A stretch of 64,000 bases of DNA from Diplosphaera chodatii (lineage: Eukaryota; Chlorophyta; Trebouxiophyceae; Prasiolales; Stichococcaceae), in assembly GCA_032358165.1 (NCBI GenBank), contig JAALGY010000033.1, forward strand, positions 3,782,001-3,846,000. The letters are read 5' to 3'. The notes below the pieces were generated by a model, which was not told the origin of the DNA, searched no databases, and was given only the letters and a program-made list of their open reading frames with translations. Position numbers and translations under genes: made by a program. How positions within the stretch are numbered: position 1 is the stretch's first letter; each line of letters opens with the position of its first letter. Positions 37,787 to 50,300 of this stretch are shown piece after piece.

Positions 37787-40700
37787 CTATGCACTCTCAT
37801 TCAGGCGCTGCATTAGCAGCTTGTTCAACTCCCCTGCATGCCAGTCAGACGACGCTCGAGTACAGACATCAGAGGTGCGGCGCATGTCAGCGCCACCGCC
37901 GCACTCACAGTCAGAGCATTTTCGCATGCATACGGGCTTTTGGTGCATTACTAAACTTGTACACAGCAACAGCTTCCGTACCTGGGTTGGCGCGGCCCTT
38001 TGAAGCCTTCATGACGCAACTGCACGGCAGCAGAAGCAGCATAGCTCTGCACTGCACTTCCCAGCACCCAGGCACGTCCGGGCTCTCCCTCAGCTGCAGC
38101 ACCCCAGCTTGCAACCGACACAATAGGTATGCAGCGTGGTGACGCATAGTACGTCGTGCCTCACCAGCCGCAGCTGTCAGCAAAGAGGTCTTGCCATGAT
38201 CAGAGCCAGTGTGCATAACATCGCACCCTACGAAGTAGCCCTGCAGCTTAGTTTTGCCGCCGCGGTACTGCTCCAGCTGCGTGGGATTCTCGGCGAGCAC
38301 GGAGTCCACGATGGCCGCGAGCGCTGCAGGGTCGGAAATCTGCAGCAGGCCCTTCTGCTCCACCAGCGCCTTCACCCCGCCCTCGCCGCCGCCCTTGCCC
38401 TGTGGTGGAAATGTCAGGGTTGTGCGTCACATCATGGATCTGTCCAGTACTTCACGCCTCCAGGCATGCCATGGTGTGCAGTGCGGCAGAGCCGCGCTGC
38501 GCCGACTCAGCCTCAAGTCGACTTGCATTTAGTGCAGGCGGTTGTGGGTGCTGATGCATGGTGTGGACATAGCATGCGCATGCTGTGGCCAGGCGCACGT
38601 GCCCATGTCAAGACAGCACAGCTTATGCAGCACCACACTGATATCAGCAGCAGGAGCAAGACTGCAATGGCCAAATAACGCTACTCGAGTGGCCCGCACC
38701 TCGAGCAGGTCTGGCAGGATCTGCTTGCCGATCTTGCCGCTGATGGTGTTGGCCTCGATGAGCGAGATCATCTGCGCCAGCGTCGCGGGCACCAGCTGCA
38801 GCTCGGCAAAGGATATGCGCGCCTCCTGCAGCAGGTGACACCTGGGGCTGTCGGTCGTGTAGAGCACCAACCCCCTGGAGAGCGCAGCTGCACAGTGCCA
38901 GGATTTCTGCACTGCAGCAACATTATGTGGAGTGTCAGGCTCGACAATCCTGCCAATGTAAGCGCACAGCTGGTGCCTGTGCTGCTTATGTGCGTGCTGC
39001 AAAGCAGCCCGCATGGTAGTTCGCGTGAGCGGCTCACGTTGCAGTGCTTCGACAGGTCGGACAGGATCCAGTTGGCGGCCAGCTTTGGGGAGGCGCCGGC
39101 GGCGATGGCGGCGTCGAAGTACTCTGCCGTCGCCACATCGTCCGCCAGCAGCAGGGTGTCGTAGCGCGACAGGCCCAGCGCCTCGAAGCGCTCCCGCTTC
39201 CGGGCCGGCAGCTCCCGCATCTGGTCCTGTGTGGCAGGCCAGCCGACAGTGAATGGGGTACCGCAGAGCTGAGCCCAGGGGCGGCATACACTTGGCTGTA
39301 CACTGTGGCGTGAAATGTGCGGCGCATGACAGCAGGGGTATAGCTGTCCGTCGGCAATGCCACTGATGGAGCCAGCTGCTAGTTGCCAGTTTGCTTTACT
39401 GGACGTTAGCTGAAGTTGTGCTATTTGTATGTTGAAACCAGCCTTTCTCGAGTGCACCCAGACTGCAGGTGCAGTGTGTCACCTGCACCGACTGCAGGTA
39501 CTGCGGGCTGATGTGCAGCGGCGGCAGGTCGGGCTCCGGGAAGTAGCGGTAGTCCGCTAAACCCTCCTTGGACCGCTGCCCCCGCGTCGCCTGCGCCGCC
39601 TCGTCCCAGCCGCGCGTCTCTGGCAGGATGTCTGCTGCCCTGCCGTCCCGGTGCATGCTGACCTGCAAGCAGCATGCTTCTGTCTCTGAAGCATTCGCTT
39701 CTGGGGTTACGTTTGTACGGTGGGCACATGCATATGCGTTTGAGCTACGGCGACTACTGACAACTGCCACCATGATGCCAGAGCTTTGCTGCGATGCTGC
39801 AGTTCGTGTTGCGACAACGACCAGCCAAGCTTCATCAGGGTACCTGCCGATCGATCTCGAAGTCGATGGCCTTCATCATGCCCGAGAAGCTGTTCATGTT
39901 CTTCACCTCCACCTTGGTCCCCAGCTGCTGCTGCCCCGCCGGCCGCACCGACACATTCACATCGCACCGCATGGACCCGTCCTGCACATGGCAAGTTCAA
40001 GGTGTCTGATAGTGACAGTGAGTGAAAGCGCGGGGTTGCGCTGTGGAAAGCCCGTCCGGCCCCATATAGAGCTGCCATGCCACATGGCACCACCTCAGTC
40101 TTGCTGGACTGATGTGCTGTGACCTGTCACATGTCTCTTACAAATCATCACAGGCACCACGTAGCAGCGCAGTCTGTACCGCAGTATGCAGATGGGGCTT
40201 TGGGACTCGACTGACAGTGTCAGCTGTGACACAAATGTGGTCAGCTGTGACACAAATGTGCTCTGCGAGAGCTCTCGCAGCGCCAGGCTGCCAATGCAGA
40301 GGCATGACACCCGATTGGACAACGCCACCACGGCATCACACCTGCATGTTGCCGTCGGATATGCCCAGGAAGCGCACGATGCGCCGGATCTCCGCGCCGT
40401 ACGCCGCGGCGGCCGCGCCGGAGCTCATGTCCGGCTCCGACACGATCTCCAGCAGCGGGACGCCCGCTCGGTTGTAGTCCACCAGCGAATGCTGGTCGCT
40501 GCCCTCGTGCATCAGCTTGCCTGCGGGCGGGTTGCAGAGCACATGCAGGATTGGAGCGCCCTGATTGTGCTGATGTCTAGTCTGTGCACATGCTGACAGG
40601 ATCCCTGGGTTAGTTGTAACCTTTAGTGCCTGCATGCATCACTTGCCGTCATGGCAGGAAGGTGTGTGCCTCTTTAGACAGTTGCACAAGCATGGAGCAG

Positions 40701-41968
40701 TACCAAATGCATGTCTGGCAAGCACCTGCGTCCTCCTCTAAGTGCGCTCGCGTGATGCCAACGCGCTGGCTGCTGCCGTCCGGGAGCACCACCTCGATGT
40801 GCCCTGTGCAGCAACACACGACATCACGGCTCGACTGCTGCTCTGCAACTGTTCCCACACGCAGGGCACATTTGTGTGGTGACGCCGGTTCAGAGAGCCA
40901 TGGCAGTCACAGTGAAGTCTGCCCACTCATCGACTGGCGGGAACGCACCGTGCTGCGCGATGGGCACGTCGTACTGGCTGATCTGGTAGCCCTTGGGCAG
41001 GTCCGGGTAGAAGTACTGCTTGCGGTCGAACTTGGAGCGCGGCGCGACGGCGCAGTTCAGCGCCAGGCCCGCCGTGACCGCCAGCCGCACCATCTCCTCG
41101 TTCACCACCGGCAGCGTGCCCTGCGGGGCAGCGGAAGCAGCGCCGCCGTGTGAGCGGGTCGAGTGTGGAGGTGCATCCAGGCGCCCTTGCAGCCCTGTGG
41201 CATCTGCCGTCGGGGTGGGCAGGGACACCAGGGCGCAGGGGACCACACATGGTCGGGTCGCCAGCAGCAAGGCAGTCTGACAGCCCGAGGCCCCGCGACC
41301 CACCGGGTGGGCCAGGCACACGGGGCAGACGTGCGCGTTGGGCGTCGCGCCGTAGCGGTTGGCGCAGCTGCAGAACGCCTTGGTGGCGGTCGCGAGCTGC
41401 ACGTGCGTCTCAATGCCGATGGTGGCCAGGTACTCCACCTGCGCGCATTGCAGTAATCCTGGTCGTCGCCGACACACAGCACTACATAGGTACTCTATGT
41501 GCGACCCTGTTAACCCTTCACATCGGTGCAATTGTGCATGTCGTGCCACGGAGGACGATGAGAATGTGCTGTGACATCTGACAAGAGCATGACCAGCAGA
41601 CTGCAGCGGTAAAACTGCAGATGCAGATGGATGCGCACATCTGCTGCTGGTGCAGGAGCCGGCTTCTCGGCGACATCCGCCGTTCCTGCTGCCCTCACCA
41701 CTGCTGACCTCACGGTCGAGCGCTGTCTGCTGGAGGCCACACCAACTGCGTGCCGCTGCCTGCTGATGGCCTGCAAACTGCTCTGGCGCCATGCCGCTGA
41801 TCTGCACCCGCTGGCTGTTGCGGAGGATGTTTGCCGAGCTGATTGCACTGAGTGAGAAGACTGCTGCTGAGTGTGTGCTCTCCAGCACTGGGCAGCTGCG
41901 CTGTGCTGCAAGGCTCCGCAGCGCACTCGGTTGCTGGACATCAGCATGTGCCGGCCGTGCGCAAGCAT
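37787..41968 (-). CDS. GATB: Glutamyl-tRNA(Gln) amidotransferase subunit B, organelle-targeted
   Basis: Part of the GatCAB complex that turns misacylated Glu-tRNA(Gln) into Gln-tRNA(Gln) in plastids and mitochondria. Twelve exons in phase: 41968-41639, 41438-41304, 41120-40949, 40803-40726, 40520-40342, 39981-39844, 39662-39483, 39226-39038, 38825-38700, 38399-38227, 38019-37982, 37833-37787; about 594 residues. Hallmarks: [86 protein letters not shown], and the C-terminal YqeY-like tail with [11 protein letters not shown] and [20 protein letters not shown]. Roughly 110 residues precede the core; the stretch [17 protein letters not shown] looks like a transit-peptide cleavage region. The first ATG is uncertain. 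The gene is divergent from isopropylmalate dehydratase. Confidence 0.95.
40219..40260. repeat. Perfect 21-base tandem duplication in a GatB intron
   Basis: A 21-base unit beginning GTCAGCTGTGACACAAAT occurs twice head to tail (40219-40239 and 40240-40260) without mismatch, in the intron 39982-40341. Perfect identity points to a recent duplication. Confidence 0.9.
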
Positions 41969-42910
41969 CGCAGTCCAGCTGCGGCCCTACGCAGCCTGCC
42001 CCATCGGGACGCTCCCTCTCTAGATGGACGCCTGTCTTTCTGTACGGTCTCAAGTTAGACGACCTCAGCTGAGGGGACTTGAGCTCTGTGAAGGCCCAAG
42101 CTGACCTACTGCTTGCAGGTGAAATGGGAGCAATGCTCACGCTGTACGTTTGAGGCGTCTGCAGCCACAGAGACGTTCTCTCACCCGCTATCTGTGCAAT
42201 CACAGACTAGCCCATCTCAGCCAGGCCTTGCGGCCTTGCATCGTTGCATGCGTTGCACGCTGGGTCTGATCGGAGCCCCAGTCGGTGGACCGGCAAAGGG
42301 CAAACTGGTCAAGCCGAGGAATCCAGGGCTGGCGACCACAAATAGTGTGCACGATTTTCCTGCCATCAACGCGCTTGCTGCAGGTGCAGTCGCTGACTTC
42401 ACCTTGATACCACCAACAACTCGAAACATAACTGACCTATAACTTCTGAGCGTGCTGCTACGCCGCCAGGCTGCGCGGACGTCAGGCAAGCGCGTCGCAT
42501 GGTGGCGACTGCGATGCTTGAGCGGGCCATGACCGGCGGGATGGCAGGCAAGGCATATGCACAGCGTTCACATGAACGGTGGCTTGTTGTGTCTCTATGC
42601 ATCAGCTTGCAAATAGTCAGCAGTGGCGTACAGCAGAGGCGTGACCTTCACGTCAGGCTGGTTGCACCTTCGGCACCAGCTTCTGCCCCACGGTGTGGGG
42701 GGCCACTCTCTTGCAGACAACAGGCTGCAGGCTCTCAGCGTCTCGTGCTGGCGCGTGTGTGAAGGCTCAGTCGCATTGCAAGCATGATGGGCAGGCTGTC
42801 TGGGAGGGGGTGCCGCGCTCCCGCAGGCAATAACCTGGTATCAGCTGGGCTACTGCCTGCCCCATGCACCTGCGTAGACGTTGTCGGCCCCTGCTGCAGG
42901 CCCTTCGCAC
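41969..42910. other. Divergent promoter region of GatB and isopropylmalate dehydratase
   Basis: About 940 bases between two genes for organelle-targeted proteins. A frame of 109 codons at 42113-42442 exists but has no intron chain, no family resemblance and an equally open frame on the other strand, so I do not call it a gene. The region may drive both neighbours. Confidence 0.5.
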
Positions 42911-45900
42911 ATGCCAGCACAGCAGCAGCAGCGGCAGCAGCGCTGCGGCGGCAGCAGGCGGGTGTCCGCCTGCCGGCAGCGGCGTGGGAGCGTGGCTCCC
43001 TGCAGAGCGGCGGTGGCCTCGCCACAAAAGACAGAGGCTCCAGTCCCCAGCCGCAGCCCTGCCTCCACTGGCGCGGTGTGGATCTCCGGCATCAGCATCT
43101 GCATGCTTTGGCCTCCAAGTCCTCGGTCTTGGGTGTTGGTATCAAGAGGGTATCCATTAGATGTCATGATGCCCAGTGTTCTTTTGAGTGGGCACTTGCT
43201 TCACCTGCAATGCCCTGGCTGCAGGTGAAGCACCCCATGACCATGACGGAGAAGATCCTGGCAGCGCACAGCGGCAACGGGCAGGTCCGGCCGGGCGACA
43301 ACATCTGGACCAATGTCGACAAGCTGCTGACGCACGACGTGTGCGGGCCGGGCACCTTCGGCATCTTCCAGCGAGAGTTTGGCGAGGACGCAGAGGTGCT
43401 CCCTCAAAGATCACGTCACCTCGCTCACCATACGTTTGCGGCTGTGTTTCTCAATGTCTCCTCAACTGGTGCTCTTCTGAGACACCGTCCGCGGCAGCCC
43501 TTGTGATTTCTGGTCGTCACACTGCAGCAATTCGAACCAGTAGTGCAGCATTGCAGTGAGGTGAGGTCCCTCATATGATCTTCGGTGCAGGTTTGGGATC
43601 CAGAGCGGGTCATTATTATCCCAGACCACTACATCTTCACGTCCGACCCCCGGGCCAACCGCAACGTAGATATCCTCAGGTGCAGCTGGCTTCATCAACA
43701 ATTGTCTGCATTCCAGTGCCAGATGAAGTGCTCACATGTCTGTCATTGTTCCAACGTTGTGTCTGACCTGTCGTTGACCTGCCGCTGCGCGCCATCCGAA
43801 GTGCAATTTGGATCATGTGCAGGGACATGAGCAAGCGGTACAACATCAAGTACTTTTACGACATCACGGACCGCTCCAACTTCCGGGCCAACCCCGACTA
43901 CAAGGGCGTGTGCCACATCGCCATGGCGCAGGAGGGCCACTGCCTGCCAGGTGCAGTCCTGGTTGCAGCGGTTGTGCGCATCCTGAAAGTCACATCGGGT
44001 GCGGATGGACTTCAAGGGCGGTGCTGTGCAGCAGCATGCCCCCTCCCACGGCTTTTGTTTTTTAGCTGCACAGCCACTGGTGCGCCTGTCTCATGCACAA
44101 GGGCGGGGCTGTTGCTGGTGGAGCGCTTGCCCGACATGTTCGCACCGGGCTCTGGTTTGTGCTCAGCGTCGGATCTGGGTCACGTTCTGCAGGCGAGGTG
44201 CTGTTCGGCACCGACAGCCACACCTGCAACGCGGGCGCCTTTGGCCAGTTTGCGAGCGGCGTGGGGAACACTGACGCCGGCTTCATCCTGGGCACTGGCA
44301 AGCTGCTCATCAAGGTGTGCCACCTCCACAGCTGAATGTGGAAGCCCCTGCCTTTCCTTCCGTTCCCTGACATGAGGTAGCCTCATCTGCAGCTCAAAGC
44401 GCATGGCAGGTCGTGTTGGGGCTCTGGAGAGCTCAGCAGATTGGGGTCTCGGTGTCTCTTCAGCCCAAACATTCCTGCTGTCAGGCTGAGACTTGTCACT
44501 GCAGGTGCCGCCCAGCATGCGGTTCTACCTGGACGGCGAGATGCCGCCGTACCTGCTTGCCAAGGACATCATCCTGCAGGTGGGACGCACGAGCACCGGC
44601 TGCCATGCATTCAGACACAACCGTGCACGCATCCTGCAGCTGGCGAGCATGTGCGCCACGCCAATGCCACGTACTGCAGATGTCCCCTGCGCACCTCAGC
44701 GGTGGACAGGGCTGTTGGCAGCGCCCTAGGGGGGCTTCTGGGCGTGGCTGGCTGGCGAGTGCTGCAGGGTGGTCACTGCTTCCTGGCTCTGACGCATGCA
44801 GATCATTGGCGACATCAGCGTGGCGGGCGCCACGTACCGCTCCATGGAGTTCGTCGGCCCTGTGGTGGAGGCGATGACCATGGAGGACCGCATGACGCTG
44901 TGCAACATGGTGGTCGAGGCCGGCGGCAAGAACGGTGCGCCGCCCTTGACCCCGCATCCTGAAGCGTCACCTGGCACACGCATGCTCAGGGTGCTCATTT
45001 GCATGCCGTGTGGCCATGCTCTGACAGTGTGCGCTGCCAGCGTCCGCACCACCTGCACCGCTGCAAGCCGTGCTTGCTGTGCACCTGAGTTGCACGTTGC
45101 ATGGCATCTGTGGGGCGACGTGGCAGCAGACAAAGGGCGGGAATCCTAAGCCCTGAATCTCAACAGGGTGCAGGTGCTGGCTCACCTGTCATGGTGGATA
45201 CACCCTGCCAGCATTCGGTGCCAGTCGCGTCACCATCGGGTGTCGGATGCAGGGGTGTGCCCGGCGGATGAGACGACGTTCAAGTACGTGCGGGAGCGGA
45301 CGGGCGCCGAGTTCGAGACGCACTACTCCGACGACACCGCCGCCTTCGTTGAGGAGCACCGGTGCGGCCGGACCTCCAGCCCTGCCTCTCTGAAACAAAA
45401 CCCCGAAGTTGTCTGGGCTCCTGGCAGATGCTTCGCCTGCTCAAGACACGTTCATCCTGCATCTGCGCATCCGCGATGGTAATGTCCATGGTTTCCAGCC
45501 ACATGAACGGGGCTGCAGGATCGACGTCAGCAAGCTGGAGCCGCTGGTGGCGGCGCCCCACTCACCCGACAACCGCAAGACGGCGCGCGAGTGCGCCTCC
45601 ACCGCCATCGACCGCGTGTACATCGGGTGAGCCACGACTCTAGAGCGGGGATGCGGGGATGCCTCGTGGGGGCTGTTCACTGTGCAGATCGTGTGTATAT
45701 TTGCTCCGCCGCCGAAAGTTGACTGCCCGTACATTGGGTGCGCCTGCCGGGGTTCTGTCCGAGGGCATTGAGCCACCCTGCAGCTGCGCTGGCTGCAGCG
45801 CAGCGGCCACGAGCGGCACGAATTGCTCTGGTGTTGCTGGCGGGTGTGAATCACCCCACTGCCCGCGTGCAGGTCGTGCACGGGCGGCAAGACGGAGGAC

Positions 45901-46741
45901 TTCCAGGCGGCGGCGCAGCTGCTGCACCGCGCCGGCGGGCAGGTGAAGGTGCCCACCTTCCTGGTGCCCGCCACGCAGAAGGTGAGGCTGGCAATGGCGC
46001 CGCCGCAGGCTCTTCACCCTTTCCAGGGGTCCAGCCACCCGAGACTAGTGACTGGGGCCACCTGGGTCGGGCAAAGCTCATGCGCTCGTGAGCTGCCCTG
46101 GCGGTTCCGACTCACACCTCCACACCATGTGGACCCTGTCTGTAGCGCACTCTGTCTGTGGTCCTGCGCGCATGCGCAACAGCCAGCCGTGGCGTAACGT
46201 GGGTGGCGGCTGCACCGCAGGTGTGGGCGGACGTGTACGGGCAGCCGGTGCCCGGGTGCGACGGCAAGACGGCGGCGGAGATCTTCACCGCGGCGGGCTG
46301 CGTGCCGCCCGCCTCCCCCAGCTGCGCCGCGTGCCTCGGCGGCCCCAAGGACACCTTTGCCCGCATGAACGGCGCCGAGATCTGCGTGTCCACCACCAAC
46401 AGGCGCGCCGTGACCCGCGCTGCGCGGCAGCCGCAGAGTGGCGGCGTGCTGCCGGCTGCCAAGCAGATGCTTGTCCATCTCATGCATCTTGAGGCATGTC
46501 TGGCGGGTGTATGCTGCGGTGAATGCTGCAGTAAGGTGTCAACTGGAGCAAATGGTTGACAGGATGCCTGTCAATCAGGCTGCATACGACCAGCGGATGC
46601 TGAGCGGCTGTGATGTGCTGGTGCAGGAACTTCCCCGGGCGCATGGGGTCGGCAGCGGGGCAGGTGTACCTGGCGTCGCCCTTCACCGCCGCGGCCTCCG
46701 CGCTGTCGGGCACAGTCGCAGACCCGCGGGACTACCTGTGA
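42911..46741 (+). CDS. 3-isopropylmalate dehydratase large subunit (plastid, leucine biosynthesis)
   Basis: Isomerises 2-isopropylmalate to 3-isopropylmalate with a small-subunit partner not seen here. Twelve exons in phase: 42911-43075, 43225-43395, 43591-43679, 43823-43950, 44193-44314, 44505-44579, 44802-44934, 45253-45361, 45519-45626, 45873-45981, 46221-46402, 46627-46741; about 501 residues. The first exon is rich in Arg, Ser and Ala ([13 protein letters not shown]) and looks like a plastid transit peptide. The enzyme starts at [17 protein letters not shown]. The [4Fe-4S] ligands are visible as Cys in [10 protein letters not shown] (about 369) and in PSCAACLGG (about 438 and 441). Substrate-loop stretches include [19 protein letters not shown] and FPGRMGS. 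The junction after 46402 uses a GC donor. Homoaconitase or cytosolic aconitase is unlikely on length and sequence. Confidence 0.95.
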
Positions 46742-47359
46742 GCCGCTGGGGTGGGCGGCGCTGCCATCTAGCCTCGGCAACGGAGGCTGAGGCAAAGAGC
46801 CAGTCCAGGGCAGCAGCGGCACGTGCTGTGGCACCTCGGGGGGTGGTGCTGTGCCGCGTTTAGAGGACATTTCGGGTGTGCTGCCAGCACATGTGCAGCA
46901 GGCCCCTATGACGTTGGCCCTGGTTTTGCTTGTACTTTGAGAGCACCTGGGGCATGTCGCCTGCCTGTCGAGCATCTGTAGAGCTTCACACTATGATACG
47001 CTCTCACGCTGCTGGAGTGTCGGTGTGTAAGAGTGGTTGGTATGACGTAACAAAGTGGTTTTGTGGTTGTAGTCACGCACAAAAGTGACGAACAAAGAAA
47101 CAGGCAGTCCTGTGCTACCGAAGCCAACTCAGTGGGTGTGCCAGCATTGGTAGTTGTGCACCCGTACAGAGACCACTACTGTGTAGGAGTGTGTTGCCGC
47201 CGCCCCCCCAGACATCCTACAACACACCTCGTCACTGCAAACGAACTGCATGGCAGTGATGAGCCATTCACAAGCAGGCATTGCACGTCCTTATCCCGCA
47301 TGCAGCTGTGGGCTGAAGCTGCCTCCCAGGCAGATGGGTCTGTAGCTAGCTTCCGGTCT
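46742..47359. other. Convergent 3' flanks of isopropylmalate dehydratase and the transporter
   Basis: No coding exon seen. A TGTAA at 47026-47030 could be the poly(A) signal of the left gene. Confidence 0.45.
47026..47030 (+). terminator. Candidate TGTAA poly(A) signal for isopropylmalate dehydratase
   Basis: TGTAA, the chlorophyte poly(A) signal, about 285 bases after the stop codon. Short motif, so only suggestive. Confidence 0.35.
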
Positions 47360-50300
47360 TCAGTGGGTGGTGACGGGCGCGATGGCGGGGTCGTGGCCGT
47401 TGCCGACGTGATCCATCTTCGGATCCACCGCGGCACCGTCCTCCATGTATGCCATCTCCTGTGCGCCGGCGCCCTGCTTCAGCCCCCTGTGTGGCACACA
47501 CAGGCATGGACTCAGGCAAGACTCTGTCACCAGTGCGACGACCTTGCTGCTGTGCACTACAGTGGTCTGATTGGCGACGCAGACGTCAATGGGTGTGCCA
47601 TCAGGTGTTGTGAACATGTACTTGTCACAGGAGGAGGGTATGAGACGCACGCGATGCGGTTGGCGGTGACGATGGAAGGCAGGCTGTACAGGAGGTACAC
47701 CATGACAGCGCACCCCATGAAGACGCCTGCACCACATGAAGACACCATTGCATCACCGAATGATTCAGCAGCTGCTCATGAGATCTATTACACCCATGTG
47801 CTGGCATCAATCGGCAGCCTGTGCACTACTACAGGAGTGACAGGCTGTGACTTGGTTCACAGCAATGACCAGCACACCCAGCCGTGTGCAACTCAAGTCG
47901 TGTGCTCCCGCTGCAGCTGGCTCAAACCACCAGCATGCATGCTTCAGGCTGCGGCGACAGCGGGCTTGGGGAGCAGCTGCAGCCTTCTGATAAGCCAAGA
48001 GAATGAGCCAAGAGAATAGCAAGCTAAACTTTTGCAATTGCTTACCCCATTGCTTGTATGGCAGGCTGCCGGGTCCGCCCTGGGACTCGGGGCTCGCGAT
48101 CGTGCTGAGCAGGAACACCTGCGAGGCAGGGTCCCAACATTGAGGCAGGCCGGGCAGGACGATCATGACAGTGGCGGGCACAGGCCAAAGCATAGCAGCA
48201 CTGATCAGCAGCAGGTCGCTGCTACACGAGCCGCCATGCACTTGAGGCATCATTATGCAGCAGAGGCAAAGCAAATAGGGCCTGTGCAGCGCACACAGTA
48301 ACTAACGACCCGGTGCCATGTCGAATAGCATCAGGTTGCCTGCGGAGTGAAGTGTTGAACTCACATTGAGGATGATGCTGCCGGCGGGGATCCATGGCAT
48401 GAGCGGCACGCTGAAGCGCTTGGGTTTGTATGCCTGTGATGGTTCAGTACGCAATCCTTGTGGTGCAGCAGTCCAGATTGCGTCAAGCGGTCACCCTCTG
48501 TGTCACTTCCTTCAGAGGGTGACTGCTCAAGAGCGTAGCAGATGGAGCTTTCCAGTGACAAATATATCAGGCGTCTGCGGCAGTGGGATCCTGCCTTCTC
48601 AAACGACTGTGCACAGGCAGCCAGGGCGTGGTCGGGGCCGCACCTGGGGGACGAACATCAGCACGACGCAGCCGATGAACCACAGGATGCCCGGCACCGC
48701 GAGGCCAACCCACCCGAAGGACAGCTGGTAGTACACCGCCAGGCCTGCACCCCAGGGGTCAGTTCGCGTACGGTGAGCAGACAGCTCTCGCTACTCATAA
48801 CGACCAAGTATGATGACAAAGGGCAGACTTTGATCAAAAGTTGAAGGTGCGGTTCAGCGGCCATGCCCTCTTGCGGTATGCCGTCACTTCCTAGTGGCTA
48901 CCAGGCAAGGCAGCTGGCGGTCAGGAGCCAAGCAGCACACAGCACATCGTGGCACGACTGCTGATGGCGGACGTGAGTTGAAAGCACGCACCCAGAGAGA
49001 TGGCGGTGAAGTAAACCATGATGAAGACGGCGAGCCATGGCTTGTTGACGCCAGGGGCGTACCAATGACGATACAAAATGCCGTTTGCGATCAGATAGAA
49101 TCTGCAATGCGATGCACAACGCCAGGTTTACTCAATTGACCAGACAATAATAGAACCCTCACATGACAGAGATGAAGCTGGGTAAGGCCGAACGTGCGCA
49201 GTTGGAATGAGCAGGCACCGTACTTACGTAAACAGCGTGCAGATGGAGACCAAGCTGCACAGCACAACAGCACAGATTGAGAACAATCACACGGAATGCG
49301 CAGTCATCCAGAGCAACCCGTACAAACCGTACAATATGCAGTAGAACCCGTACAAAAAACGTACGGGATTTGTACGGGACAACGGGACAGTTGCGCAGGC
49401 GCTTACTTTAGCAAATCATCGAACGCAGTAAACAGGGCAATCAACGCTGCGAGGGGAACGCACAACAGGTTGGTCAGCACCAGCGTCGCACAGCCAAAGA
49501 GCAGCCAGCGTGGCAAGCGGTGCAGCACTTGCACCAACAGACTGAACACTTGTCAGACACTTGTCACCAGTGACGACGCCCAGGACGGCGGTGGTGATAA
49601 TGGGCGTCTGCGTCTTGTGGTGCACCCACGCCGCGACGGGGGGCAGGAAGTGCTCGCGGCCCAGGGCTGTGATAGACCGTGCCACGGCCAGCAGCCCCAC
49701 CATTGTGCCTGCGGTGGCGGCAAGCCCGAATCAGAGCTCTGAGCTCCTGGGTCATGCAGTTCACCCCTGGCAGCAGCTGCTGGCAACATCTCTCGCGCGC
49801 AACATCTGACATGAAAGAGCTGCATAAAGGCAACGACGCAGCAATGAGTTGACAACCACAGGTGGATTGACCACGGGTGTGGACAGTCAGCGAATCTTAC
49901 CAGTAGTGATGCCCATGAGTGCACCGACCGCAACGATGTAGGAGGCCCACTTCATCCCAACGTCAGTGAATGCCTACGAACACAAACCCGAGTGCTGACT
50001 GCCGTCTGCTGGATGTGCGATGCTGCCAGCTGCGGGATAGTCAGACAGTGCGCAGCATGGACAGGGTCGAGCATGCAGCGGGCGGAAGCAGGGAGCACCT
50101 GGGAGAAGGCGGCGTCCGGGGAGATCAGGGTGTATGGCAGCATCAGCGTGAGCGTGATGGAGCACAGGAAGTACAGGGTGGTCACAATGATCAGCGCCAG
50201 CGACATGCCTGCAGCAGGCGGCACACCCTGTCATTATATCTGTCTGCACTGTGATGACTGACCGCAGCAGGGTGGCAGCAACAGAACAGAGGAGCAGCAC

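Noticed and set aside
40890..42203. 437-codon minus-strand frame covering the GatB N-terminus
   Set aside because: It runs through two introns that happen to lack stops; family alignment requires removal of 41121-41303 and 41439-41638.
42113..42442. Open frame of 109 codons in the GatB/isopropylmalate dehydratase spacer
   Set aside because: No splice partner, no family resemblance, and a similar-length frame is open on the other strand; typical of GC-rich non-coding DNA.
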